From contig NC_092570.1 in the NCBI RefSeq assembly GCF_037975245.1, positions 16,275,918-16,339,917 of the forward strand: 64,000 bases of DNA, written 5' to 3'. Each line of letters opens with the position of its first letter. The first letter of the stretch is position 1. This document shows positions 1 to 12,215 of this stretch, piece by piece. Under the pieces are notes generated by a model that was not told where the DNA came from, ran no database searches, and was given only the letters and a program-made list of their open reading frames with translations. This DNA comes from Apostichopus japonicus (Eukaryota; Echinodermata; Holothuroidea; Aspidochirotida; Stichopodidae). Both the position numbers and the translations under genes were made by a program.

Positions 1-1909
1 TTAGGGGTGGGGGTGGTCTTGGAAGGGTTTGCCCGATGGAAGCATTTTGATTTAGTGTGGATTTATTTAATAGAGAAGTTGTAGTTACACCTGCAGCCCT
101 TCATTTCAGTTTAATAATTATTTAACAGTTCCGTTTTGTAACCGACATTCTGGCAGTTACTGGACAACTTTGTTTTTATGAATAATTACAGTTCGTGGTT
201 CCTAAATTCCTACTAAATATTGTGTTATTTTACCTCTTATGGTCTTTGCTTGTATTAAATTTATGATGGTCATTTAAATCTTGTTTTGGATGTTTTGGAC
301 TACACTCCCTGCATTTTGATGTCACACATATCATTAAATGTTTATTTCTTAAATTTAGTTGTTTGTCTCTGTCAAATGATGAATTTCAGTCTATCATTTT
401 CTTGATCGATAACAAAAAATATTGCAACAGTTACATGAAGCTGTGTAATCCGAAAGTCGAGACGGATTACTCCGAAATGTCAACAATACTGGACACCATA
501 TGCGAAAGGTTAGATAACATTTAACCAGCGCTATGTCTGAAAGGATAAACTTAAATGGTGGCATTAGGGAAGCAATGAAACCTAGCATCTGGAAGGTAGT
601 GGGTTTGATCCCTGGCCAAGGTTAAGGTGGGGTTTCATCCCAGGAGAAATCCATGGTCTTCCCCTATCTGAAACCATCTTCCACATTGGACAAAAAAAAA
701 CCCCAAAAGACTTACAAGCCTCTCTGGTTGTTTCATGCCCAGATAAGATACTGCTGGTATCAGCAATAAACAGTTAAGTACTATTTTATGGTCATTTTGA
801 TTCATTTTTCCATATAAAGATGGTTTAAAGCAGGTGATTTATTTGTATTGAAAGCCCGAACATGTTCATGATGAATATGCATGAGTTCTTAAATATGTCA
901 TGAATTTCTTGCATCAGTGTTGCACTGTCAAGATGTTTAAGCCCTTGCAGAGAGTATGTCACCAGGTTGTTAACGAGCATAGTTGAGAGAGTATGCCTAC
1001 AACATTGTCATAGCAGGTGTTACAAAATAGATCAGCAGATATGCTAGAAATTCAAAATATGGTCACCTGTAGTCAAACTATCACCTAGTTTCAAGCTAGA
1101 GGTTGTCACAGGAAATATTCAATGGTCTGTTTTGAATCTCCTCAATGCAGGAGCATATCTCATGTGTAATGGCTGGTTCATATTCCAATACATATCAGAG
1201 TGATAGATGTAAATGAAGCGAATATGGTGAAAACAATATGGTGAGAGCATGCCATGAAGATGTCTACTTACAATATATATTGTTTACATCTATCACCCCT
1301 AACATATATCAAGGAGGGTGAACAGGCGTTTATATCTCTTTGCCTTCTTGTTAATGGACGTAAAGGAGTTAATTCGGTGGATACCAGCTTATTGTTAAGC
1401 AGGAATTTTGACCAAAAACTTGGCAAAATAGGATAGAGACCAAAAGAAAAGTTTGCAAGATTAGGAAAAATATGATCGCTGGAAAGCTTGCATTCGGTTT
1501 GTGTTGTTCTTTGACATGAAAATACTGAAATATTATTGATCAATTAACTTACTGGTCAGACTCTGGAGGTCAGAGGTTATCACCTTTTAATGCCAAATAG
1601 ATGCAAATGATTGTGACCACCTTAGTTGGTAGAGAAATCTCCAGGGAGTGCTCCCTTGCCCCTCCCCCTCCCCCCTTGCCAAAAAGAAAATAGATTCTTT
1701 CATAGAAGATGGTGATATAAAAATCTAAAAAAACCTAATAGTAATTGAAAAGTAATAACCAGATTTGCAGTCCAAGGCGTTTGGCATCCCAGTCCTGTCA
1801 TATTTCTGAGTCCACGTCCACGCTCCTGGCATTCAAAGTCCCGAGCCATAAGTAACTAAAAATAATTCTCTTTACCTGAAATTTCTTGTGTCTTTGTTTT
1901 TGTTTTCAG
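1..1909. other. Intron or upstream flank of KICS2; no exon seen
   Basis: No frame here matches the missing N-terminal part of KICS2. The stretch is AT-rich unique sequence. A B-box-like GGGTTTGATCCCTGG at about 602-616 hints at a decayed tRNA-derived SINE (about 540-690). A C-rich tract lies at 1659-1680. Confidence 0.4.
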
Positions 1910-4900
1910 ATATAAAAACAGTTTTCACCATCCTCTTCTAGCTCCTCTGAAGAATTCTTGGACTCTGGAAACGGACATTATTCTTTCGCTCCTTCAAGCC
2001 AGGACTGCGATGAGTCATTGGCATTTCTTGCCGTCTCTTCTGAGATTACACGACGCACACACGAAGCTGGAGGTCTGGGGTTCTCCATTTAAGGCTAAAG
2101 AGGTTATATATTTACATTATCAGTAGATAGATAGATATTTATTCAGCCAATCGTATAAAAATACAATAAAATTGGTTGATAACAAGAGCTCAAAACATTA
2201 CAAATTGTAAACAACATATAAGACGAAAAATAATGTACATAGATATGAAAACGTGCTATAAAATGTACACAAATATGAAAATGTACTCACAATATAAAGA
2301 TGAACAAAAATATAAAATGTACCTACAAAATATTAAAGTGTACAAAAATACATAAATGCCCTCATATCCAATATAAAGTCTACAAAGTATGTAATTGTAC
2401 ATAAAATATTAAAATATTGGAGTATAAAATTATTTAACGGTTTTGATGCGCATTGAATATCTTCACAGCAGAAGGATAAAAACTGTCAGTAAATCTTTTA
2501 GAACCCCTAAAAGTATGCATTCTTTTGCCTGAGAGCAGGAACTTGAAATAATCAGTTGCTGGGTGGTAATCATCATTCAATATATTTTCAAAATAAAATA
2601 AAACTGTTAGCAAACTGCTTATCCACTAGAGAGCCTGTGTAATAGAATGTGTAAAATTAAGTTGGCCTGACGTTTCGATCCTAGCAGGATCTTCTTCAGA
2701 GGCTAAATGACAAGTAACAGTACAGAAGGGACAAAAACATGCACAGAGTACAGACAGGTTAATGAGCACTGTGCTCATTAACCTGTTTGTACTCTGTGCG
2801 TGTTTTTGTCCCTTCTGTACTGTTACTTGTCATTTAGCCTCTGAAGAAGATCCTGCTAGGATCGAAACGTCAGGCCAACTTACTTTTACACAATATATTT
2901 TCAACACGTTTTAATGTTTGCTCCTGGTAGAGTGAGTGAAGGGACGGTAGGCCTGTGCCAATGAGGCGCTCCGCGTTTCTTATGACAGATTTTTGTGTGT
3001 TTTGTACATTAGGTGAAATGACTGAATATTATTTGGAAGAAGTCTCTCTGGGGGCAAGGACCTAGGGGGGGGGGTGTGAGGAAGAACTGATTTTCAGCAA
3101 GACAAAGATAGTTTTGTACAGACTATATATCATCACAAACTGGTCAGAGGCTTCCAAAGAAAATCAAATTATGTTATATATTTATAAATATTGAAAATAA
3201 AAAATTTCATAGTAATAATTTGTTTTAAGTAAGTGTAAATCATTTGAATAATTACATTAAATAATTATATGATGATGTAATGAGTTAAATTGTTCACTAG
3301 ATTTCATACAAATGATTTACAATTTTCTCCTTTTTTCCCCTCTCATCAGCCAAAGAAGAAGCTCTCGGCTTACGTCTCCGTCAAGAATAACGTGATCCCA
3401 TCATTAATGTGTTGGTTGATGAGGTTCTACCTCGCCCTTATATCAAAGGTACACTTACATTTAAAAACATAGATCTTGTAAGAATGCATTTTGTGTCTGT
3501 CTGTTTTCTGACTTCATATAAAAGGCGAAGAGCCCGAAGGTTCAATCTCAATGACGAACTAAGATGAACACATACTGTAGAAATACAGGTTCAACAGACA
3601 AGACCGAAGATATTTACGCTTATTGGAACAATGAACAAGAGAAAGAAGCTGCTTGTAGATGGCCTGCTGGGGCTTAAAAGAATAGTCCAGGTCAAAATTT
3701 CATTTTGATACATGTTAAAGAGGAACATAATCTAAGCATTCTGGTGAAATTTGCATTCAATTCCTATATACTGTTTTTGAGATATTGACAGTTGAAGTTG
3801 CCAACTTTCTTACCAAAAGTGAACTTGGAGCAAACAGGTGTGATGTCATTGTTGCACATTAATAAATAATGTTTTGTTTTCCTTTAAAATTTATGTCTAA
3901 TTTTAAACTCGACAATTGGATGCATCCATGATGTTAATGGACCATAGGTATTGGTATTTTATAAACTTCACATCCCCTTAAGACAAAACTAGTAACCCTA
4001 TCCAATCCAAGGTCAAATCAATAGACTGAAAAATACAGAAAAACAAACATTATTTGTCAGTGTGCAACATTGACATCACACCTGTTTGCTTCAAGTTCAC
4101 TTTTGGTAGAATATCAGATAACTTCAACTGTCAATATCTCAAAAACTGTACATAGATATTGAATGCAAATTTCACGAGAATGCTTAGATTATGTTCCTCT
4201 TTAACATATCAAAACGACATTTTGACCTGGACTATTCTTTTAAATGGTTGTAGGCTGGTTGTGGATGGCCTGCTGGATCTTAATGGTTGCAGTCCGAGTT
4301 AAGCTGTGCAGTATAATTAAAAAGGAAGAGTTTGTCATAGTTATTGCTCTATGTGATGACTGACTTAGCCAAACAGCTAAGAAAAATCTTATTCCACGTG
4401 GGAGATATCACAGTTTTTGTGTTTCTTCACACACAAGGCTGAAGGCTTGATCAAGTCTAAATATGACATCCACGACCCACATGTAGCGCTCCATTGTTCT
4501 TACGTTTTTCTTTGAATTGTTCCAATGTTTAATTTCCTGTAACGGAGATGGGTATTTTTGCAAATGCTGAATGAACAATGTTGAAGTCCTTAACATGATA
4601 GCAACGATTTCAGTGTGGCCTTGAAAATGCGAAAAGAATAACGAGTAACAGGTTTCAACTCCATACAGCACTGTGACATCACAGATTTCCAAAATGGCAG
4701 CCCTCAGACGCCGGCATTCAAACTCGGACATATTCCAAACAGAGGCAGATTTATTTTTCTTTTAGCTGATTGGGAGAGTTGATCTTCACAAAGATCTCTG
4801 TCACATAAGCAGACGATGCCGGGTCTCTCCTTTAAGCTATGTAGTATAGATTCTCGGGCAAGTTTCATGGTACAGACTCACGCTTGAAAGCTATTTATCT

Positions 4901-7900
4901 TGCACGTACCAGTGGGAATACTACTTGTACGCTTGCTGATAGATTTGGTGAAGTCAAGCAGCTCAGGGCGGTTTTTGTTCGACCCAGTCTAAATTGCCAT
5001 CTAGGGTCGTTAGAACGCCTGCCTGCCATGTACTATTAAATGAAGGCATCAATTCCAGAAATCATGGTCACTTCACATACAGTCAGTCGATATCGAGCAA
5101 TTAATATTTGTTAACGTCTTTTCATTGCCGTTTTCTCATTTCTGACAGTTCAGCTTCTACTTTCATGAAACTTTGAGCAAGCAATCACCTCCGGCAGACA
5201 TCAAGTCACACTTATCCAATCTATCCATGGACTACTACAGCAAGTAAGTCTCTGACTTGTATATTTGGTCAATATATATATATTATCTTTGATTACGGAG
5301 CTTCTTGGTGGAGGAATGGGATGGGGGGGAGAGGGGGAGTAACACAAATGTCAAGAAGGGAATTTTTGCTGAAAGATTATAATGCTCCATTTACTGTAAA
5401 AATGATTTATATATATATATATATATATATAAAAACATATTAATGCAATCACCTGTAGCCATCTGACAATACCCGTAATAATACTACATATTAATCTGTA
5501 TTAATCATGTCATAACTTGAAACCGTCTGTAATATCATCTATAAACCTGCCAATATATGTTAATCATAGATACGTAAAATCAGTCATTACCCGTAATCAT
5601 ATGTAACCATGAATGTCTTCATTATCATGTTTGCAGTCTTACGCACATTCCCTTACCTTGACTCTCTCCCTCTCTCCAGGGTGGTCACATTCCAAAAGAA
5701 GACGGATGCAAATTACATCATCCTGGTGTTCGATACTCACGGTTCACAGTACACGGGACATGGGTATCACTTTCCTGTCGGGTTTACAGAACCTCCCACA
5801 GGCTTGGACAGTTTTCCAGCCGTGTTTTCCTATCCAAGGGTAAGAACTGATGCTTTGGCCATGTACTTCATTGAAAGAGACAACTGTTTCATTTGAATAC
5901 CTTCTATTTTATATACTTATCAATTTGTCCAAATTTCCATTTTTAATATTTGTTTTTTTTTTTCAAATGCAGTGATCTTGTTGTTGTCTGCAGTAAGTGG
6001 TTATGGAAAGCTGTGTGTGCAATCCTTAGAACATTGGCGGGCACTCTGTTTGGAACTGTTTGGCTATGTTTATAGTACTATTACTTTCCTGTATGTTGGC
6101 CACCCACACTGCTTGACTGTGGTTATGGAAGGCTGTGTGTGCAATCCTTAGAACATTGGCGGGCACTCTGTTTGGAACTGTTTGGCTATGTTTATAGTAC
6201 TATTACTTTCCTGTATGTTGGCCACCCACACTGCTTGACTGTGGTTATGGAAGGCTGTGTGTGCAATCCTTAGAACATTGGCGGGCACTCTGTTTGGAAC
6301 TGTTTGGCTATGTTTATAGTACTATTACTTTCCTGTATGTTGGCCACCCACACTGCTTGACTGACTGACACTCTGACTGAACTCGACCGTCCTGTCCTAT
6401 ATATTGATAGTCGTAAAGATCCCATTGTCTAACAACAGACCTCCCCCTGCACACCGCACCACTGATAAGTACACACAAGTGACACAACGACTGAATTCAG
6501 TCAATGTCCAGGGCTCGTTGAGGTCACATGCAAACTTATTTTCCAGTGCTTGGTTACTTTTGTTGGGACTGGACTGTCTTCATTGTGAACCCTGGCACTT
6601 TCGACTCCCAGTCGGAGCCAAACGCTGCAGGTTCAGTTTCTCCTGACTGAGGTCGACGTGACCTTAAAGAATCGATCGGTTGTAGTCTTAATTACAAGCA
6701 CACTGTCTGAGGCTTCAGAAGCAGATTCATAATTCCATGATACGTTCGTGTTGTGGTAGCTTGAAGATTCATAATTACAACCACATGTTCCTGTTGTAGT
6801 AGCTTGAAGATTCATAATTCCAACAACACGTTCCTGTTGTAGTACCTTGAAGATTCATAATTCCAACGACACGTTCCTGTTGTAGTACCTTGAAGATTCA
6901 TAATTCCAACGACACGTTCCTGTTGTAGTAGCTTGAAGATTCATAATTTCAATGATACGTTCCTGTTGTAGTAGCTTGAAGATTCATAATTCCAATGACA
7001 AGTTCTTGTTGTTGAAGCTTGAAGATTCATAATTCCAACAACACGTTTCTGACATGTGATACATACACAAAGGCTGTATTGCATGTATCAATTTCATTCC
7101 ATTTCCATTCACCTGTGTTGATATTTGTTCTCCATGTATCATGTTTGTTGACAATAATTTGTATCAAGTAAAAGGGAGGCCACACTTGACACGACTTGAC
7201 TATGGGTTCATCTCTCTTCCATCTCTGTAGGATAAACCAATTCACCTTTGGCCTAACGTTGTGATGCTTCTCAGTGAATCTTCAGGCGGAAATGTCGAAC
7301 GACCGACTTATTGCTACGATATGGTGAGTTGTTCTTGGGTGCGAGGATATCCCGATCTGTGGTTGGATCAACGTTAAGGTTGAGTCAAGTCGTTGCACAG
7401 ACTCAGGAGGGTTGTACCTGGAAGTTGAGTTACTTCCTGTTTGGATTCTAGTGACTCAAGTCATTAATCATTTCAACATTGGTTTTGTTACATTAAAAAA
7501 CATTAAAAGCCATTACAAATGAAAAGTGTTTGAAAAGTCAGTTACTCATTTTAGCACTATATTACAAAAGAAAGTAGGTCGGTGGCATATTCTATCCGGA
7601 GAAAGGTGATACAGTCATCTCGGCCAGGGGTTGGCCAGGGGGGTTGGCCAGGGGGGTTGGCCAGGGTTTGTAAAGTCAGAACGGTTGCCCCTTCCTTTTA
7701 CTAGGAAGAAAGTGCTGTTGAATGGTACCAACATGAAAATGACCATATTAGATTTGAAGTAAAGAGCTTCATCTAAATGTAACATCAGATAAAGGACATT
7801 GATACTGTTGACAATTTGCCTTTCTGGGCTTAAATTGGAATGATGACTCAGCAGGGGCGGCGATCTGTTTCAAATATTGGGGGGGACATTTGCTTGGGTG

Positions 7901-8842
7901 CAGGCGAATTACTATCTAAGCGGAGCGCCACCATTGGTTGGCGCGCAGCGTACAAGAAAATTTTTGGTTTTGATAGCCCCCCAGATCACCGGAAATGGCA
8001 CTTCTCGGGCTTGAAAATGACCAACCAGATATACACTTTTGCCTGAGAACCAAGCTTTTCCCAATAGTTTATTTCATTCATTCATAACCTTTTTCAAGAT
8101 TGTCACCAGTCACACATCATGTTCGACCTCATCGCATCTCCTGTGGATCATTGTTTTTGTAGGTAATTCTACGTAACGCCCCACAATACCCGTCAGCCAC
8201 ACTTTTCAAGGTTTTAAGCCTATTATTTGTTCAGAATTTGAATAATAAATTCACTTCAAAACATACCCATAATGTTGCACAAAATGTCATCTAGGGACAA
8301 CCAATATAGAAAAACCCCCTTCAACCCCTAACAGACCGGTCAAAATTGCACGATTAGAGGGAAGTATGATGAAGAATGTTGGTCAAGGAATTTTCGAAAA
8401 TTCAGACACAGTTAATTTATTGGCGTACAAATATTAAAACCTCTTATAACGGCTACTATAAAACTTCGACATCATAAACAAAATACCAAAAATATGCTCG
8501 AGGGGGGGGGGGGCGGTCTCCACCCTTCGGCCCCCCCCGGCTACGTGCCTGCGGTTAGAAATCTTGTAGGAAACTGGCCAAATGGAAACCTTGTGAACCC
8601 ATATCGATGTGGATCATATGCGTGATTGTACGTACTTACACTCATACACAAGATATGTAGGGCCTACAGACATGATAATAATCATGAGTGACAACATGCT
8701 ATACGGTCACAGGTCACAGAAACGACACGAAGAGTCATTCACCTCATGCATGATATTAGTTACCATTAGATACTACCGTATATTCCCCACCTAAAATATT
8801 GGGGGACATGTCCCCCCCCCCATGATCGCCGCCCATGTATAC

Positions 8843-8918
<76 letters not shown>

Positions 8919-11900
8919 TATGGTTGCTACAGCCCTATTTTCCTTTTTCATCGGTAAATCAAATTCCATTACGGTTGCGGTCCGTCTAGCTATTCATTTC
9001 GAAAAAAAAGTAAAAACTACTTTCGGTCAGATATAGTAACAAATTGTGACACGGTTGGACAGGCGCCTTGCAAGGGATTTGCCAAGGGAGGGGCGAAGCT
9101 TGTAGGCAAACTATCTAAGCGTAGCGCCACCATAAGTTGGCGCGAAGCGCGAAAGAAAAATTTGGCCGAAAATGCCTCCCAGATCGTTGGAAATGGCACT
9201 TCCCAGGCCTTGTAAGTTGCATCTAAGCATTTTCTATTTTGAAATTACTAGCAATATCAAAAAAAAAAATGTGCAAAAAAAACTTTGCCACGAAATATTG
9301 GGGGGGATATTAGATACTATATCCCCCCCACCTAAAATATTGGGGGGGACATGTCCCCCCCGTCCCCCCCATGATCGCCGCCCATGTGACTCAGAAGGTA
9401 TAATTATCATGGAGAGAGTTACTCCATTGTATTTGTATTTATCACGGTTATGCCGTATGTCAGAAATATCTGGACACTTTGAAATGCTCCTATGAAGGGA
9501 ACATATCCTGGGGGGGGGGGGGGAATACCTGGATGTTTGGTAAACCAAGTGCTACTGTCTGGCTGGCCGGCCGGCCCCTGGATGAGCGCTTTGCTGTTTA
9601 CGATATCGTGTGGTATTAGATATAATTGTCAATTGACCTTGCATCAATTTCGTTTGCAACAGAAACTGGAAATAATTGCATATGTGGACTTTTGATCTGT
9701 GACAACTTCTTCTGCACTGACTGAAGTGAAAGTCAAGTATGCTACACAGAGTATGTGACTGTTTATCTCGATAACGTTTATTAAGTCTATAAAATTACTC
9801 TAGTGAAGGCTCTTATACATCGACATTATTGAAGTTGACAACTATCAACTTAAGATTTGTAAAGGAAAAGAAGAAGAAAAAGCGGGAAGAAATGGGTCCT
9901 GGATGACATAGTGTTTCCTAGGGCCCGACCAGCTCCTCCACGCTACTGAATGCATCAAGCACCCCTTCTTTATTAAATTTTTATGTTTGTTCTCATTTTT
10001 TACCCCCTCCCAGCAACAACAGATCACATATTTCATCATCAAGGTGGACATCAAAATGAGCCTGCTTCTCGTCTTTGAAGCCAAGAAGTCAGAAAAGGAC
10101 ACGAACATCAGTAACTTCCTGCAAGGTACGGAAATAAAATTAAAGAACCGTTCCTCAATGGGCTAACGCTCCACAGTTGTCGAGATCTCGTGATATTGGA
10201 AGCCCATTTTGGAAAGCACAAAATCCCCGGGGAATGCAAGCACTGCAGAGATGATACCAGTGCCAGTTTTGATGGAAAGTTTACGAGTAGTAGTTTATAG
10301 GGAAACTATTGGAAGAAAATCTTTAAAGATCTGAAAATTAGTTTGAAACGTTAACTTGTCTGAAGACCGATCGGATCTGCTTATTCTCTCAGCCGTCAAG
10401 TAATTCTGATCAAGAATTGAAGTTTGTGACGATGTTTTGACAATTTTCAGCGTATAAGGGGATGCAAACTTGGACTGTTTAGGTCACAGCCAGTGACACG
10501 GATTGATACACAGAGGGAAGTGAACTGAATGGGGGCAAGAAGGGTGGGTGATTGGTCTTGTTCGTGGACCAGTGTTTATAGTCTGTAGCTACTGGTGTGT
10601 CTTCAGATTCATATGTTTAGAAAATTTTAAAAAATTAGAAAAGAAATAAAATAACAACAAATACCTCTAGAAAGCTTGCAAGAACTTCATAAACAAATGG
10701 ATCAGACTTCATGAGTGTAAGGAAATGCATTGCTTTAATGAAGGTCAAAGGGCACTTGAGATTAACATAGTTCAAAGTCTTACCAGCTCATACATACAAT
10801 AAACTTCAAAAGTAAACCATGTATGAAATTTACACTTAATTTGAAGTGTGTGGAGGTCAAAGGTCCTTTGAGGGGTCAAAACTTCAAATGTTGAGTGCAC
10901 TGTTACAGTGAATGTTATCATATCAAACTTGTGGTCAATTTGATTCAGTTTGGCATTCTATACAAATGCATGTGTTTAGCAGAAACAGTTGGCAAATTGA
11001 TTGCTTTCTATTTTCTTGATCTTAAAATGCGCTTTTGACTCTTACACTACACACATTCCAAGGTCAGTTAAGAAATTTTTGTATGTAATAATACAGTGTT
11101 TTTTTTATATATTTTTTAAAATATAATTCTCCATGTATCTTCCATATTTCGTTATAAGGGGGGGGGGGGGGAAGGTTGGTTGGTGGCTAGCCGGCAGAAT
11201 CCTTTGAGAGCAGTAACCCAACCAGGGCTTGAACCGAGCCAATCAGGAATCTCCAATCACTGATGGAGCTACCAATTACACCATTTTGGTTCCCAATTAA
11301 TAAAATTTGTTTCTTACCTTTATACTTCCACCTGTTCCAAAGAACAGAAAATTAAAAGGCTCTAGTTGGGCTTGAACCGGAGACTTGGAGCTTGTCTGAC
11401 TCTTTGTTACAGATCACTAACCACTGCGCCACTTGAACTTTTGAGAAATAATGCTCGTTTGTAATATTTAAACTTCAGAATGGAAGGGTGAAAAGGGCAG
11501 AAAATTAAAATGCTCTGGTTGGACTTGAACCGGAGATATGGAGCTTGTCTGACTCTTTCTGTTCCAGGGCACTAACCACTGCGCCACTTGACACGTTTCT
11601 AAGTAATGCTTGTTTCTAATATTTAAATTTGAGGATAGAAAGGTGAAAAGAGCAGAAAATCAAAATGTTCTAGTTGGACTTGAACTGGAGACTTGGGGCT
11701 TGTCTTTCCTTTTTTTCATGGTTTCCTTCATTTTTCAACGACGACAAATTTTTTGATTAATTAACTTAGATTTATCAAGAAAAGAGCTCTTTAATTTTTT
11801 TTCTTTTTAGCAGTTTTTAACATGGTCTATGTCACCATAGGGGAAATTGTTAATGAAAACGTATCATGAATGTGAAGGCTGTGAAACTTTTAGTCTGTTT

Positions 11901-11997
11901 CTTTAGCCTTTGTTTCTTTGGTCCTCTTGCAGATATGGCTTCCTGTCTCAGAGGAACAAGGCTTTTATCTAATTTGAGGCAGGGTTCGAAGAATTGA
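1910..11997 (+). CDS. KICS2: KICSTOR complex subunit 2 homologue, C-terminal seven exons (5' partial)
   Basis: Exons: 1910-2102, 3350-3448, 5149-5243, 5680-5839, 7231-7323, 10014-10125, 11933-11997 (stop TGA 11995-11997). All introns are GT/AG and phases agree, giving 271 residues plus stop. From memory of the family, the exons follow the vertebrate C12orf66/KICS2 protein collinearly: NSFHHPLLAPL and HWHFLPSLLRLHDAHTKLEVWG (exon 1), MCWLMRFYLALISK (2), FSFYFHETLSKQ (3), DTHGSQYTGHGYHFP (4), HLWPNVVMLL (5), LLVFEAKKSEKDTNISNFLQ (6) and a short basic tail ending LRQGSKN (7). KICS2, with KPTN, ITFG2 and SZT2, tethers GATOR1 to the lysosome so that mTORC1 switches off when nutrients fall. The family is about 445 residues, so roughly the first 40 percent is missing: the first exon here starts inside a codon and no earlier exon is seen in 1-1909. 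AATAAA at 12807-12812 is a possible polyadenylation signal. Homology is confident; function is inferred from it. Confidence 0.93.
2649..2891. repeat. Near-perfect inverted repeat (121-bp arms) with hammerhead-like motif
   Basis: Arms 2649-2769 and 2771-2891 are reverse complements with few mismatches, centred on T2770 within AATGAGCACTGTGCTCATT. Each arm carries CTGAAGA, a short hairpin (GATCC, loop, GGATC), then GAAAC and GTC (plus strand 2841-2870, mirrored in the left arm). That order resembles a minimal type I hammerhead. Penelope-like retroelements are known to carry hammerhead motifs and to sit in inverted arrangements. Assignment to that class is inference. It lies in a KICS2 intron. 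Confidence 0.7.
3674..4243. mobile_element. TTAA-bounded fold-back MITE with long terminal inverted repeats
   Basis: TTAA at 3674-3677 and 4240-4243 flank arms starting AAGAATAGTCCAGGTCAAAA and ending in its complement (GACCTGGACTATTCTT). The arms stay similar for about 190 bp inward (3678-3870 against 4050-4239) around a unique core. TTAA duplications are typical of piggyBac- and Kolobok-type elements. There is no coding capacity. It lies in the KICS2 intron between exons ending 3448 and starting 5149. Confidence 0.75.
4372..4490 (+). repeat. Dispersed repeat family C, copy 1
   Basis: The stretch with CAGCTAAGAAAAATCTTATT, GATATCACAG, CACACAAGGCT and CTTGATCAAGTC recurs in reverse complement at 23258-23385 with the same order of blocks. 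A weaker copy lies near 50200-50280. Probably an old MITE. Confidence 0.55.
5997..6362. repeat. Tandem array, 3 x 122 bp, near identical
   Basis: Units start at 5997, 6119 and 6241, each beginning GTGGTTATGGAA. Copies differ by about one base (AAAG against AAGG near the unit start), so the expansion is recent. It lies in the KICS2 intron 5840-7230. Confidence 0.9.
6719..7050. repeat. 43-bp tandem array, about seven copies
   Basis: TTGAAGATTCATAATT recurs at 6761, 6804, 6847, 6890, 6933, 6976 and 7019, exactly 43 bp apart. The rest of the unit is CGACACGTTCCTGTTGTAGTA-like and more variable. It ends about 180 bp before the KICS2 exon at 7231. Confidence 0.88.
7852..8551 (+). mobile_element. 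GC-hairpin MITE family B, copy 1
   Basis: It starts CAGGGGCGGCGATC and ends GGCTACGTGCCTG. Internally it carries the hairpin AGCGCCACC..GGTTGGCGC and, over about 600 bp, aligns by eye with 33760-34320. It ends in long G and C runs. There is no open frame of note. Short 17-bp GGCCAGGGGGGTT repeats lie just upstream (7622-7672). Confidence 0.7.
8800..8925. repeat. MITE terminus fused to (TA)n microsatellite
   Basis: CACCTAAAATATTGGGGG, a C/G-rich spacer and ATGATCGCCGCCCATG (about 8785-8837) repeat the terminus seen at 9330-9387. A long TA tract (8840-8915) follows immediately. Confidence 0.65.
9060..9387 (+). mobile_element. GC-hairpin MITE family A, copy 1 (composite)
   Basis: It begins CAGGCGCCTTGCAAGG, carries CTAAGCGTAGCGCCACC and GTTGGCGCGAAGCG (a GCGCCA/TGGCGC stem) and CCTTGTAAGTTGCATCTAAG, and ends in the ATGATCGCCGCCCATG terminus shared with 8822-8837. 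Core sequence matches copies at 28807 and 34926. Confidence 0.7.
10126..11932. other. Last KICS2 intron
   Basis: Donor GTACGG at 10126; acceptor TTGCAG ends at 11932. It contains a G run (11159-11171) and the tRNA-derived array at 11206-11720. Otherwise AT-rich and featureless. Confidence 0.7.
11206..11720 (-). repeat. tRNA-derived tandem array (minus strand), cluster 1
   Basis: Read on the minus strand, two full units and one partial (about 153-bp spacing) each contain GTGGCGCAGTGGTTAGTG (A-box-like), GTCAGACAAGCTCC and CCGGTTCAAGTCC (B-box-like), followed by a GAGCATTTTAATTTTCTGC-type tail. A different tRNA-like unit follows, with GGAACCAAAATGGTGTAATT and GGTTCAAGCCC (11305-11206). The same unit order recurs on the plus strand at 18050-19130. 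Confidence 0.75.
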
Positions 11998-12215
11998 TGA
12001 AGAAGACTACCGACCAGTCCGGGGAAAATGTGCATCTAGTTTTTGAGGCAGGGTTTGTTGAACGACCGACGTCGGAGGGAATTTTTTTGACCGTCTGCGG
12101 ACCAGTTTGAAAGACCGACGTAGAAGAAAGTGTTCCATCTAGTTCAATGGAGATCTGAAAGAACCTCATAGAGTTAGATCTAGTATTCTAGTCTGTGAGG
12201 CAGGGTGAAGAACTA
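11977..12215. repeat. Degenerate GAGGCAGGGTT repeats in KICS2 3'UTR
   Basis: GAGGCAGGGTTCGAAGAA over the stop codon recurs in variant form at about 12044 and 12199 with ACCGACC-like spacers. The first copy overlaps the last codons and the stop. Confidence 0.45.

Noticed and set aside
4408-4731. 107-codon minus-strand frame
   Set aside because: Overlaps dispersed repeat family C; no protein similarity seen.
8483-8540. Poly-G/poly-C stretches as regulatory CpG islands
   Set aside because: They are the homopolymer ends of GC-hairpin MITEs, not CpG-rich promoter sequence.
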